This document shows, piece after piece, positions 7,645 through 13,660 of a DNA stretch of 17,329 nucleotides. Under the pieces are notes generated by a model. That model did not search any database, was not told the DNA's origin, and worked only from the letters and a program-made list of their open reading frames with translations. Both the position numbers and the translations under genes were made by a program. Within the stretch, counting starts at the first letter, position 1. Every line of letters begins with the position of its first letter. The stretch comes from JBBQNY01 sp038330365. GTDB lineage: Bacteria; Pseudomonadota; Gammaproteobacteria; Xanthomonadales; Ahniellaceae. The stretch spans positions 1 to 17,329 of the forward strand of contig JBBQNY010000054.1 of assembly GCA_038330365.1 (NCBI GenBank), in the 5' to 3' direction.

Positions 7645-7761
7645 TTACCACAATGCGCCCTGCATATCCGGAGAGTCGCGAACCGCGGGCATCCCCAGGA
7701 CGAGTGCGAAGTTACAACACGCGCTGCGCGAATGCAACACTCCGATGCAAATCCGCAACAT
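7645..7761 (-). CDS. Possible 38-codon small ORF before the terminator
   Basis: An ATG at 7761 opens 38 codons ending LGMPAVRDSPDMQGALW-stop (TAA 7647-7645). The stop is followed after 16 nt by the strong intrinsic terminator, the geometry of a short mRNA or of a leader peptide with attenuator. The peptide has three cysteines (one CC pair) and several Ile, Leu and Val. I do not recognise it. No convincing ribosome binding site precedes the ATG. A weak extended -10 (TGT-TGTAAC, about 7713-7705) lies inside the ORF, so the region might instead encode a small RNA of roughly 100 nt ending at the terminator. Confidence 0.25.
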   Translation of the reverse strand: MLRICIGVLHSRSACCNFALVLGMPAVRDSPDMQGALW

Positions 7762-7893
7762 CAAGCCCAAACCCGTTGTTTCTGCGCAACATTCGGCCGC
7801 ATTCCGGGCGTGCGCTCCCCGACCGGAACGTTTACGAGCGCGCAGGGGTTAGATCTTCGCGGCCCAATCCACCCTCGTCTTTGCCGCTTTCGC

Positions 7894-8287
7894 GCACTGC
7901 TGTCGGGCACGACTCCCAGCGCGCTGCGCCTGGATCTTTGCGCCCCACCCCCAACCCTCGTCATTCCCGCGAAAGCGGGAATCCATGGGTGGGCGTGCGC
8001 ATGCGGAGGACGCTCGCGAGTTGCCGTCAGCGAACAATGCTTGACCGTCGGCGGCGCAGCCGCGGCTCAAGCATGGATTCCCGCTTTCCGGCACTACTGT
8101 CGGGCACGTCTCCCAGCGCGCTGCGTCTGGATCTTTGCGCCCCACCTCCAACCCTCGTCATTCCCGCGAAAGCGGGAATCCATGGGTGGGCGTGAGCATG
8201 CGGAGGACGCTCGCGAGTTGTCGTCAGCGAACAATGCTTGACCGTCGGCTGCGCAGCCGCGGCTCAAGCATGGATTCCCGCTTTCGC
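7894..8287. repeat. 197-bp tandem duplication, two copies
   Basis: Unit 1 is 7894-8090 and unit 2 is 8091-8287. They share, in the same order and at a constant offset of 197, GCACTxCTGTCGGGCACG, CTGGATCTTTGCGCCCCACC, the palindrome, CATGGGTGGGCGTG, ATGCGGAGGACGCTCGCGAG, CAGCGAACAATGCTTGACCG and CGCGGCTCAAGCATGGATTC. Only scattered substitutions separate them, so the duplication is fairly recent. The last palindrome of unit 1 is broken at the junction (CCGCTTTCCGGCAC). Confidence 0.92.
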
Positions 8288-8530
8288 GGGAATGACGAGG
8301 GTGGGGGTGATGCGCGACTTGGCCGCAACGTCCAAGGCAATCGTGCCGGACTGCAGTGCGCTCTTGCGGGAATGACGAGGGTGGGAGTAGTGCGCGAGTC
8401 CCATCGCACCGTGCTTGGGAAACGTTCCGGAAAGGAGTGCCCTCTCGCGGGAATGACGAGGGTGGGGGTGGTGCGCGACTCGGCCGCAACGTTCAAGGCA
8501 ATCGTGCCGGACAACAGTGCGCTTTCGCGG
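8288..8530. repeat. Three tandem units of about 80 bp
   Basis: Each unit begins with GGGAATGACGAGGGTGGG, at 8288, 8368 and 8449; a degenerate fourth start (GGAAATTACGAG) follows near 8529. Units 1 and 3 share the body GGCCGCAACG(T)-CAAGGCAATCGTGCCGGAC, offset 161. The middle unit has a different body (CCCATCGCACCGTGCTTGGG). The pattern is thus A-B-A. Confidence 0.88.
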
Positions 8531-8608
8531 AAATTACGAGTGTTCCTGCTTCAGGAGTCTGAGGTCAGATCCAGAGCACGGCGGCACAGCCGGCCCGGGC
8601 CGACGGGT

Positions 8609-9457
8609 TCAGATCTGCAGGTTGTCGATCAGTCGCGTGTTGCCGAGCCGGGCGGCGATCAGGGCGATCTCCCCCCCGGCCCGCGGATCGCCGGCGGCGC
8701 CCAGATCGTCCGAGTTGCGCAGACTTGCGTAGTCCACCAGGAACCCAAGCGCAGCCAGTTGGTCTTTCGCGCGGGCCTCGATCGGAGCTACGGCTTCCCC
8801 GGCAAGGCGCGACTGGCGCATCTCCTGGAGCGTTTGCCAGATGGCCGCGGCGCGCTGGCGCTGATCCCCCAGCAGATACTGGTTGCGTGAGCTCATGGCG
8901 AGGCCGTCCGCCTCGCGCACGGTCGCGACGCCCTCGATCCGGATCGCCAGGCCCAGGTCGCGCACCATGCGCCGGATCACCACCAGTTGCTGGAAATCCT
9001 TGTCGCCGAAACACGCGACATCGGGCGCCACCAGATTGAAAAGCCGCAGGACCACGCCGGCGACACCGGTGAAATGGCCCGGGCGCGCGTCGACTGCACC
9101 GCACAGGACGTCGGACACCACGGGCACGCTGATGCGGGTGGCCTGTTCGGGCCCGAAGGGATACACGCTCGCCACGGACGGCGCAAAGACCATATCGCAC
9201 TGCACTTCGCGAAGTTTCGCGCAGTCGGCCTCGAACGTGCGCGGATAACGATCGAAATCCTCGGTCGGGCCGAACTGTGTGGGATTCACGAAAATGCTCG
9301 TGACCACATGCGTACACAGCTGGTGCGCGCGTTCGACCAGCACGAGATGACCGCGATGCAGGTTTCCCATCGTCGGCACGAAGCCGACGCGCTCTCCCGC
9401 ACGACGCCACGCTCCGACCTGCTCACGCAACGCCTCGACGTCTTCGATGACGCGCAT
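8609..9457 (-). CDS. panC: Pantothenate synthetase (pantoate--beta-alanine ligase)
   Basis: Joins pantoate and beta-alanine with ATP through a pantoyl-adenylate, the last step of vitamin B5 synthesis. The 282-residue length is normal. Signatures: PTMGNLHRGH with His34 and His37 (28-37, the nucleotidyltransferase HxGH motif), FVNPTQFGPTEDFDRYPRT (56-74), RPGHFTGVAGVVLRLFN (125-141), GDKDFQQ (151-157) and MSSRNQYL (188-195, KMSKS-like). The start ATG 9457 overlaps the panB stop as TGATG, so translation is probably coupled. The protein is 3'-most in the pcnB-folK-panB-panC string. The repeat cluster begins about 60 bp after its stop; no intrinsic terminator directly follows. Confidence 0.97.
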   Translation of the reverse strand: MRVIEDVEALREQVGAWRRAGERVGFVPTMGNLHRGHLVLVERAHQLCTHVVTSIFVNPTQFGPTEDFDRYPRTFEADCAKLREVQCDMVFAPSVASVYPFGPEQATRISVPVVSDVLCGAVDARPGHFTGVAGVVLRLFNLVAPDVACFGDKDFQQLVVIRRMVRDLGLAIRIEGVATVREADGLAMSSRNQYLLGDQRQRAAAIWQTLQEMRQSRLAGEAVAPIEARAKDQLAALGFLVDYASLRNSDDLGAAGDPRAGGEIALIAARLGNTRLIDNLQI

Positions 9458-10284
9458 CAGTAGCTCTGCGAGGCGTCCGGGAAGCGACGTTTGCGCACCG
9501 CGGCGGCATAGGCTTCAAATGCGCCCTGTACTGACTCCGCACCGCGCATGAAATCTGCCACGAAGCGCGGCTTGTGACCGAGTGTCATTCCAAGGAGGTC
9601 ATAGCAGACGAGAATCTGCCCGTCGCAGTCGATGCCAGCACCGATGCCAATAGTCGGAATCGGCGATGCGGTTGAGATCTCGCGGGCCAGTGCGGCAGGC
9701 ACACCCTCAAGCACCACCAGTGCCGCACCGGCGTCGGCGACGGCCAGCGCATCCGCCTTGAGGCGTGCCGCCGCATCCGCGTCACGACCCTGCACACGGA
9801 ATCCGCCCATGCGGTGTACCGACTGTGGCGTCAGCCCGATGTGCGCGCATACGGGAATGTCACGAACGGCAAGATATTCAATCGATCGCAGCACCGGCCC
9901 TGCGCCTTCAAGCTTGACCATGCCGACGCCACCCACCGCCATCAGCGCCGCGGCAGTGCGGAACGCCGTGCGGGGCGCGGGATAGCTCGCAAACGGCATG
10001 TCGCCGATCAGCAGGGCGCGCTTGACACCGGCTGCCACCGCAGCGCAGTGGTAAACCATGTCGTCAACACTGACGCCGAGCGTTCCCGACTGCCCCTGCA
10101 CCACCATGCCGAGCGAATCGCCGACAAGCACGATGTCGATACCCGCAGCATCGATGATCGCGGCCATCGTCGCGTCGTAGGCCGTTGTCGCCACGATCGG
10201 TACACCGGTGGCACGAAGCGCTGCGAGTCCAGGCACAGTCACCGGTCTCGAGGCTGCCGGGCCGGTATCAGCCGGGGTGTTCAT
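9457..10284 (-). CDS. panB: 3-methyl-2-oxobutanoate hydroxymethyltransferase
   Basis: Transfers a hydroxymethyl group from 5,10-methylene-tetrahydrofolate to ketoisovalerate, giving ketopantoate, the first committed step to pantothenate. The 275-residue TIM-barrel protein has TTAYDA (33-38), metal-binding GDSLGMVVQG (55-64), GVGMVKLEG (119-127), AHIGLTPQSV (147-156), the probable catalytic Glu193 (VVLEG) and GIGAG-DGQILVCYDLLG (213-232). ATG 10284 is preferred because it overlaps the folK stop as ATGA; another ATG lies four codons upstream at 10296. It sits beside folK, a folate gene, fitting its folate-dependent chemistry, and is coupled to panC by a TGATG overlap. Confidence 0.97.
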   Translation of the reverse strand: MNTPADTGPAASRPVTVPGLAALRATGVPIVATTAYDATMAAIIDAAGIDIVLVGDSLGMVVQGQSGTLGVSVDDMVYHCAAVAAGVKRALLIGDMPFASYPAPRTAFRTAAALMAVGGVGMVKLEGAGPVLRSIEYLAVRDIPVCAHIGLTPQSVHRMGGFRVQGRDADAAARLKADALAVADAGAALVVLEGVPAALAREISTASPIPTIGIGAGIDCDGQILVCYDLLGMTLGHKPRFVADFMRGAESVQGAFEAYAAAVRKRRFPDASQSY

Positions 10285-10784
10285 GCGGGTTCGCATTCGA
10301 ACGGAATGGCGCTGCTGGTACCGACGCGCGCCAGTGCTTCGGCGGCGCTGCCGATCCCGGGAATCTCGATGTCCGGTGCAATCTCGAGCAGCGGCCGCAG
10401 CGCAAATTCACGCTCATGCAGTCGCGGATGCGGTACGCGACAGCCTGCCTCGTCGACGCTGAGCGCGCCGTACAGCAGCAGGTCGAGATCGATGATGCGC
10501 GCTGCCCAGCGCTCCTCGCCGCGTCGGTGCCGGCCGAGCTCGCGCTCGATACGCAGCAGTTCCTCCACCAGCGCCTGGGGGGGGTGTGCGGTGCGAATGC
10601 ACGCGACCGCATTGAGGAACTCGGGTTGAGTCGCCTCGACCTGAAACGGCCGGGTGCGATACAGCATCGACACGTCCAGCACGGAAATGCCAGCTGTCGC
10701 ATTGAGTGCACCGACAGCATCCGCCAGCGTGACGGCGCGGTCGCCCAGGTTGGCACCGAGCCCGACGTAGGCCAGCTCGCTCAT
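10281..10784 (-). CDS. folK: 2-amino-4-hydroxy-6-hydroxymethyldihydropteridine pyrophosphokinase
   Basis: HPPK moves pyrophosphate from ATP to 6-hydroxymethyl-7,8-dihydropterin in folate synthesis. The protein has 167 residues, the usual length. It shows the N-terminal GLGANLGD (8-15), YRTRPF (42-47), the PEFLNAV strand (54-60) and the family signature RWAARIIDLDLLLYG (92-106) with metal-binding Asp99 and Asp101, then VPHPRLHEREFALRPL (117-132). The start ATG overlaps the pcnB stop as ATGA, and its own stop overlaps panB in the same way, so it is inside a tight operon. pcnB-folK adjacency is also seen in E. coli. Confidence 0.97.
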   Translation of the reverse strand: MSELAYVGLGANLGDRAVTLADAVGALNATAGISVLDVSMLYRTRPFQVEATQPEFLNAVACIRTAHPPQALVEELLRIERELGRHRRGEERWAARIIDLDLLLYGALSVDEAGCRVPHPRLHEREFALRPLLEIAPDIEIPGIGSAAEALARVGTSSAIPFECEPA

Positions 10785-12130
10785 TCGGTGCTGCCGGACG
10801 GAGCGGAACTCCCGGAACGTCGACCACGACCGCCCCGTCGGCGGCGACGGCGCGCTGGGGCGTCCTCTCCCTGAGTTTCGTCGTGTTCACCGTCAACGCC
10901 ACCGCTCGCATGGCCCTGGAAACCACTACGCGGGCGCGGCTGATTTGACTCGGGCTTGCCTTCGAGGTCGCGCCAGAAAGCGAACAGCCCCGCCGCCTCG
11001 GGATCGAACCCCGCACGCAGCTCGAGAAAATCGTATCCCGCGCGAAATCGCGGATGCTCCAGCAGGCGCTGCACGCGCTTGCGCTGCTGGTTCTCGAAAC
11101 GGGATTGCAGTTGCCAGATCTCCAGCATGGGCATGCTGAAGCGACGCGGCAGTGCCGCGCGTCGAACCTGCTCCACCAGGACCTCATCGGCGGCGATGCC
11201 CCACGCGACCTGTACCTCGTGTTGCTGCTCGCGCAAGGCGAGAAAGCGCGGCCATGCCGCCGGCCACAGCAAAGCTGCGAACAGGAAAGCAGGGCTGACG
11301 GAGCGGCCATCGCGCACGCGCTGGTCGGTCTGGTCGAGTGCCGCATCGAGCAATGGACGCAGCGCCGCGCCCGCGGGTGTCGCCAACGCCGCAGCCGTGG
11401 CAGGCAGGATGGCGCCGAGCAGGCCCAGTTTCTCCAGCACTTTGAAACTCGCCCGGGCGTGGCCGCCGAGCAGCAGCTTGAGCGATTCGTCGAACAGACG
11501 GGCTGGCGCCGCATCGTCGAGCAGACGGGCAAGACGCGGAATAGGTTCAAGCGTGCCGCGCTCGATCTCGAATCCGAGCTTGGTGGCGAGCCTGACCGCA
11601 CGCAGCATGCGAACCGGATCTTCCCGATAGCGCGCGTCCGGATCCCCGATCAGCCGCAGGGATCGGCGCTCGATGTCCGCGAAACCACCGACGAAATCGC
11701 GCAGCGAGAAATCCTCGATCGCGTAGTACAACGCGTTGACGGTGAAGTCGCGGCGCTCGGCGTCGTCCTCGATGCTGCCGTACACGTTGTCGCGGACGAT
11801 GCGCCCGTCGACCACGGAGCGGTCGCCGCTGCCGTCGTCACCACCGGCGCGAAAGGTCGCCACCTCGATGATCTCGGAACCGAACATGATGTGCGCGAGG
11901 CGGAAGCGCCGCCCGATCAACCGGCAGTTGCGGAACAGCTGCCGCACCTGCTCGGGCTTGGCGTCGGTGGCCACGTCGAAATCCTTGGGCTGGATGCCGA
12001 CCAGCAGGTCGCGCACCGCGCCGCCCACGAGATAGCCCGCAAAGCCGGCATCGCGCAACCGGTAGAGCACGCGCAGCGCGTTGGGGCTGATCGCCTTGCG
12101 CGAGATCGGATGGTCGGCGCGCGGCACCAC
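10781..12130 (-). CDS. pcnB: Poly(A) polymerase I
   Basis: Adds 3' poly(A) tails to RNA, marking it for decay. From GTG 12130 the protein has 449 residues: nucleotidyltransferase head domain with YLVGGAVRDLLVG (33-45) and catalytic Asp50/Asp52 (PKDFDVAT), FRNCRLIGRRFRLAH, EDDAERRDFTVNALYY, RLIGDPDARYREDPVRMLRA, then helical neck/body regions and a C-terminal basic tail (ARRRRRRGGRGRR) as in E. coli PcnB, which sets it apart from the tRNA CCA-adding enzyme. The start is uncertain: no ATG exists. The frame stays open upstream to a TGA at 12262-12260, and an ATT at 12241 would add 37 residues (beginning IFRKSV) in a position like that of the AUU start of E. coli pcnB. First gene of the pcnB-folK-panB-panC operon. 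Confidence 0.95.
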   Translation of the reverse strand: MVPRADHPISRKAISPNALRVLYRLRDAGFAGYLVGGAVRDLLVGIQPKDFDVATDAKPEQVRQLFRNCRLIGRRFRLAHIMFGSEIIEVATFRAGGDDGSGDRSVVDGRIVRDNVYGSIEDDAERRDFTVNALYYAIEDFSLRDFVGGFADIERRSLRLIGDPDARYREDPVRMLRAVRLATKLGFEIERGTLEPIPRLARLLDDAAPARLFDESLKLLLGGHARASFKVLEKLGLLGAILPATAAALATPAGAALRPLLDAALDQTDQRVRDGRSVSPAFLFAALLWPAAWPRFLALREQQHEVQVAWGIAADEVLVEQVRRAALPRRFSMPMLEIWQLQSRFENQQRKRVQRLLEHPRFRAGYDFLELRAGFDPEAAGLFAFWRDLEGKPESNQPRPRSGFQGHASGGVDGEHDETQGEDAPARRRRRRGGRGRRSGSSAPSGSTE

Positions 12131-12279
12131 CAGCGCACTGGGCGCCGGTTTCGCCCGGTTGCCCGAAGTACGCCTGTGCGCGTCCGCTGGCTCCCTGCTA
12201 TTTGCGAGCGGCGGCGACGCGGCAACGGATTTCCGGAAAATCGGCAGTCGGCTACCGAGTCAGTCCCACGGCATTCGTG

Positions 12280-12314
12280 TTGTGCTCCCAGTTGATAGAC
12301 CTATACTACGCGCC
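12280..12314 (+). promoter_or_regulatory. Candidate sigma-70 promoter towards tRNA-Glu and fdxA
   Basis: TTGTGC (12280-12285) and TATACT (12302-12307) are 16 nt apart. The -10 matches five of six consensus bases; the -35 is weak. The predicted start near 12314 leaves about 175 nt before the tRNA. I found no closer promoter with a good -10. Confidence 0.4.
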
Positions 12315-12330
12315 TGTCGGACCCGCTCAA
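12296..12330 (-). promoter_or_regulatory. Candidate sigma-70 promoter for pcnB-folK-panBC
   Basis: On the minus strand, TTGAGC (12330-12325) and TAGTAT (12308-12303) are separated by 16 nt. Four of six bases match the consensus in each hexamer. Transcription would begin near 12296, 55 nt before the ATT codon of pcnB at 12241. The -10 overlaps the -10 of the plus-strand promoter. Confidence 0.4.
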
Positions 12331-12488
12331 CCCAGTCTTTGATTGCGCGTGGTCGATTCCGGTGCAGTGATGCAGCGGCGCGCGGAACGCAACGGCTCGT
12401 CCGGGTGCACGCAGCCGGACGCACCGGTTCCGCAGTTTGACCGATCGCGCCCTGGCGCGGGCGATCCGCGCGCGACGCGATTCAACCC

Positions 12489-12564
12489 GCTCCCTTCGTC
12501 TAGTGGTCCAGGACACCGCCCTCTCAAGGCGGGAACACGAGTTCGAACCTCGTAGGGAGCACCA
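12489..12564 (+). tRNA. tRNA-Glu (anticodon CTC)
   Basis: A complete 76-nt cloverleaf with encoded CCA. The acceptor stem is GCTCCCT/AGGGAGC (7 bp) with discriminator A. The D-arm is GTC/GAC with a TAGTGG loop. The anticodon stem CCGCC/GGCGG encloses CTCTCAA, giving anticodon CTC at 12523-12525 (reads GAG). The T-arm ACGAG-TTCGAAC-CTCGT is perfect. The variable loop has only four bases, consistent with the missing base 47 that is typical of tRNA-Glu. Confidence 0.97.
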
Positions 12565-12571
12565 ATTCCGG

Positions 12572-12600
12572 GCCCCGTGCCGGCACTGGCTGCGCGGGGC
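12572..12600 (+). other. GC-rich hairpin between tRNA-Glu and fdxA
   Basis: GCCCCGTGC (12572-12580) pairs with GCGCGGGGC (12592-12600), with one G-T pair and an 11-nt loop. No T-tract follows, so it is not a standard intrinsic terminator. It may be a processing or pause structure in a tRNA-fdxA cotranscript, or chance in GC-rich DNA. Confidence 0.35.
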
Positions 12601-12641
12601 AACCGGCCGCTATCCACCACCGCCTTCCTCGCGATCCCAAG

Positions 12642-12965
12642 ATGCCCTTCGTCGTTACCGAAAACTGCATCAAGTGCAAGTACACCGACTGCGTCGAAGT
12701 GTGTCCTGTCGACTGCTTTCACGAAGGTCCGAATTTCCTGGTGATCGACCCGGATGAGTGCATCGATTGCACCCTGTGCGAACCCGAGTGTCCGATCACT
12801 GCGATCTATCCCGAGGACGACGTGCCAGCGGGGCAGGAGCCGATGGTGGCGCTGAACGCCGAACTCGCCAAGCTCTGGCCGGTGATCGCAGTGCGCAAGG
12901 AGGCCCCGGACGACGCGAAGGAATGGGAAAACGTGCCGGACAAGCTCGCGCAACTCGAACGCTGA
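12642..12965 (+). CDS. fdxA: 7Fe ferredoxin FdxA
   Basis: A 107-residue soluble electron carrier with one [3Fe-4S] and one [4Fe-4S] cluster, of the Azotobacter ferredoxin I type. Cysteines lie at 9, 12, 17, 21, 25, 40, 43, 46 and 50. By the family pattern, 9, 17 and 50 bind the 3Fe cluster, and 21, 40, 43 and 46 bind the 4Fe cluster. The C-terminal helical extension (ALNAELAKLWPVI and beyond) is typical. The redox partner is not evident from the neighbours. ATG 12642 has no clear ribosome binding site. The gene starts 77 nt after the tRNA and may be cotranscribed with it; it converges with bamC. Confidence 0.96.
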   Translation: MPFVVTENCIKCKYTDCVEVCPVDCFHEGPNFLVIDPDECIDCTLCEPECPITAIYPEDDVPAGQEPMVALNAELAKLWPVIAVRKEAPDDAKEWENVPDKLAQLER

Positions 12966-13030
12966 GCGCAGGCGGACCGGCATCACCGGGCCAAAATCCT
13001 GGTCCACCGCGCACTCAGGCGCGGGCGCTG

Positions 13031-13600
13031 TCAGCGCAAGGCCTGCCGTATCGCCAGCTGCAAACGGCGCGCGGAGGCATCATCGTCTCCTTTGGCGTCC
13101 AGGATCGTGACGGCGCTGCCGCCACTCGTGGGCAGCACACTGACCGTGCGCACCGCCGACTGCCGCACGACGCGATCGCGTCCCGTCAGCCTGGACAGCC
13201 AGGTGCGCCTGGCAATCGTGGTTTCGACATTGACCTTGAGCGTGCGGGTGGCAGCGTCCGCGCTGCGGACATCGATGCCTTGCGTACCGCGCAGGGCAGC
13301 CGCCACCTTCACATAGACGTCGGCAGGCGCCAGCGACGAGGAAACCGGGGCGATCGGCTCGCGCACGATCTCGATCGTCGGAGGCGTATCGGCAACTTCC
13401 GTCTGGTTGCTGCCGCTGCTGGTGTCCGGAATGATGAGCGCAGCGGAGTTGTTGGGACTGTCGAGCCCTTCGGGAATGACCAGCGGCGCGGCAGCGCGCG
13501 ACTTCTGGTACTCAGTGCTGTTACGGGGCTTGAGCCAGCCACAGCCGGCGACAATCAAAGTCAGAATCAATAGAAGGAACAGGCGCGGCAGGGCTCGCAT
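13031..13600 (-). CDS. bamC: BamC-like outer-membrane assembly lipoprotein (short form)
   Basis: A 189-residue lipoprotein, probably the BamC part of the beta-barrel assembly (BAM) complex at the outer membrane. Start ATG 13600 gives a compact lipoprotein signal with lipobox IVAGC and Cys20; a TTG 14 codons upstream (13642) would spoil it. After the Cys come a flexible acidic/Pro-rich stretch with the BamC-like PLVIPEGL (about 39-46) and a helix-grip-like domain (about 92-189, VYVKVAAALRG through RRLQLAIRQALR). E. coli BamC has about 344 residues with two helix-grip domains, so the second is missing here. The assignment rests mainly on the lipobox, the IPEGL region and its place directly after dapA, as in E. 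coli (dapA-bamC). Confidence 0.75.
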   Translation of the reverse strand: MRALPRLFLLLILTLIVAGCGWLKPRNSTEYQKSRAAAPLVIPEGLDSPNNSAALIIPDTSSGSNQTEVADTPPTIEIVREPIAPVSSSLAPADVYVKVAAALRGTQGIDVRSADAATRTLKVNVETTIARRTWLSRLTGRDRVVRQSAVRTVSVLPTSGGSAVTILDAKGDDDASARRLQLAIRQALR

Positions 13601-13660
13601 CGAGGCGGCGATCCAGTCGAGGTGAAGCGCGGGACTATACAAGGGAGCCTCCGATCAATG

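Larger units (their letters stand above)
7870..8545. repeat. Composite palindromic repeat cluster (REP/dRS3-like) between panC and panD
   Basis: The interval is built from the 20-bp palindrome ATTCCCGCGAAAGCGGGAAT and its derivatives. Full copies lie at 7963-7982, 8160-8179 and, in opposite orientation (ATTCCCGCTTTCGCGGGAAT), at 8274-8293. Half or degenerate copies lie near 8077-8092, 8368, 8449 and 8529. Flanking words (CCCTCGTC on one side, CCATG on the other) are shared. The palindrome matches the ATTCCC-8N-GGGAAT pattern called dRS3 in Neisseria and similar elements found in many proteobacteria. The left end (7870-7912) is similar to the inverted complement of the right end (8501-8542), so the cluster is an imperfect large inverted repeat. 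No transposase gene is present; ORFs crossing it are spurious. Confidence 0.92.

Noticed and set aside
7732..8241. Plus-strand ORFs with repeated LVIPAKAGIHGW peptides
   Set aside because: The peptide is the translation of the palindromic repeat ATTCCCGCGAAAGCGGGAAT and its flanks, a well-known source of false hypothetical proteins.
7894..8530. Possible CRISPR array
   Set aside because: Units are 197 and about 80 bp with variable-length palindrome parts and nearly identical bodies; there are no short constant repeats with unique spacers and no cas genes.
10414..11601. A 395-codon minus-strand frame across folK and pcnB
   Set aside because: It overlaps two recognised genes in another frame and shows no domain; it is Arg/Ser/Cys-rich, as expected of a shadow.
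11054..12295. A 413-codon plus-strand open frame over pcnB
   Set aside because: It is antisense to a well-conserved poly(A) polymerase; composition (Gln/Arg/Ala-rich) is that of a shadow frame.
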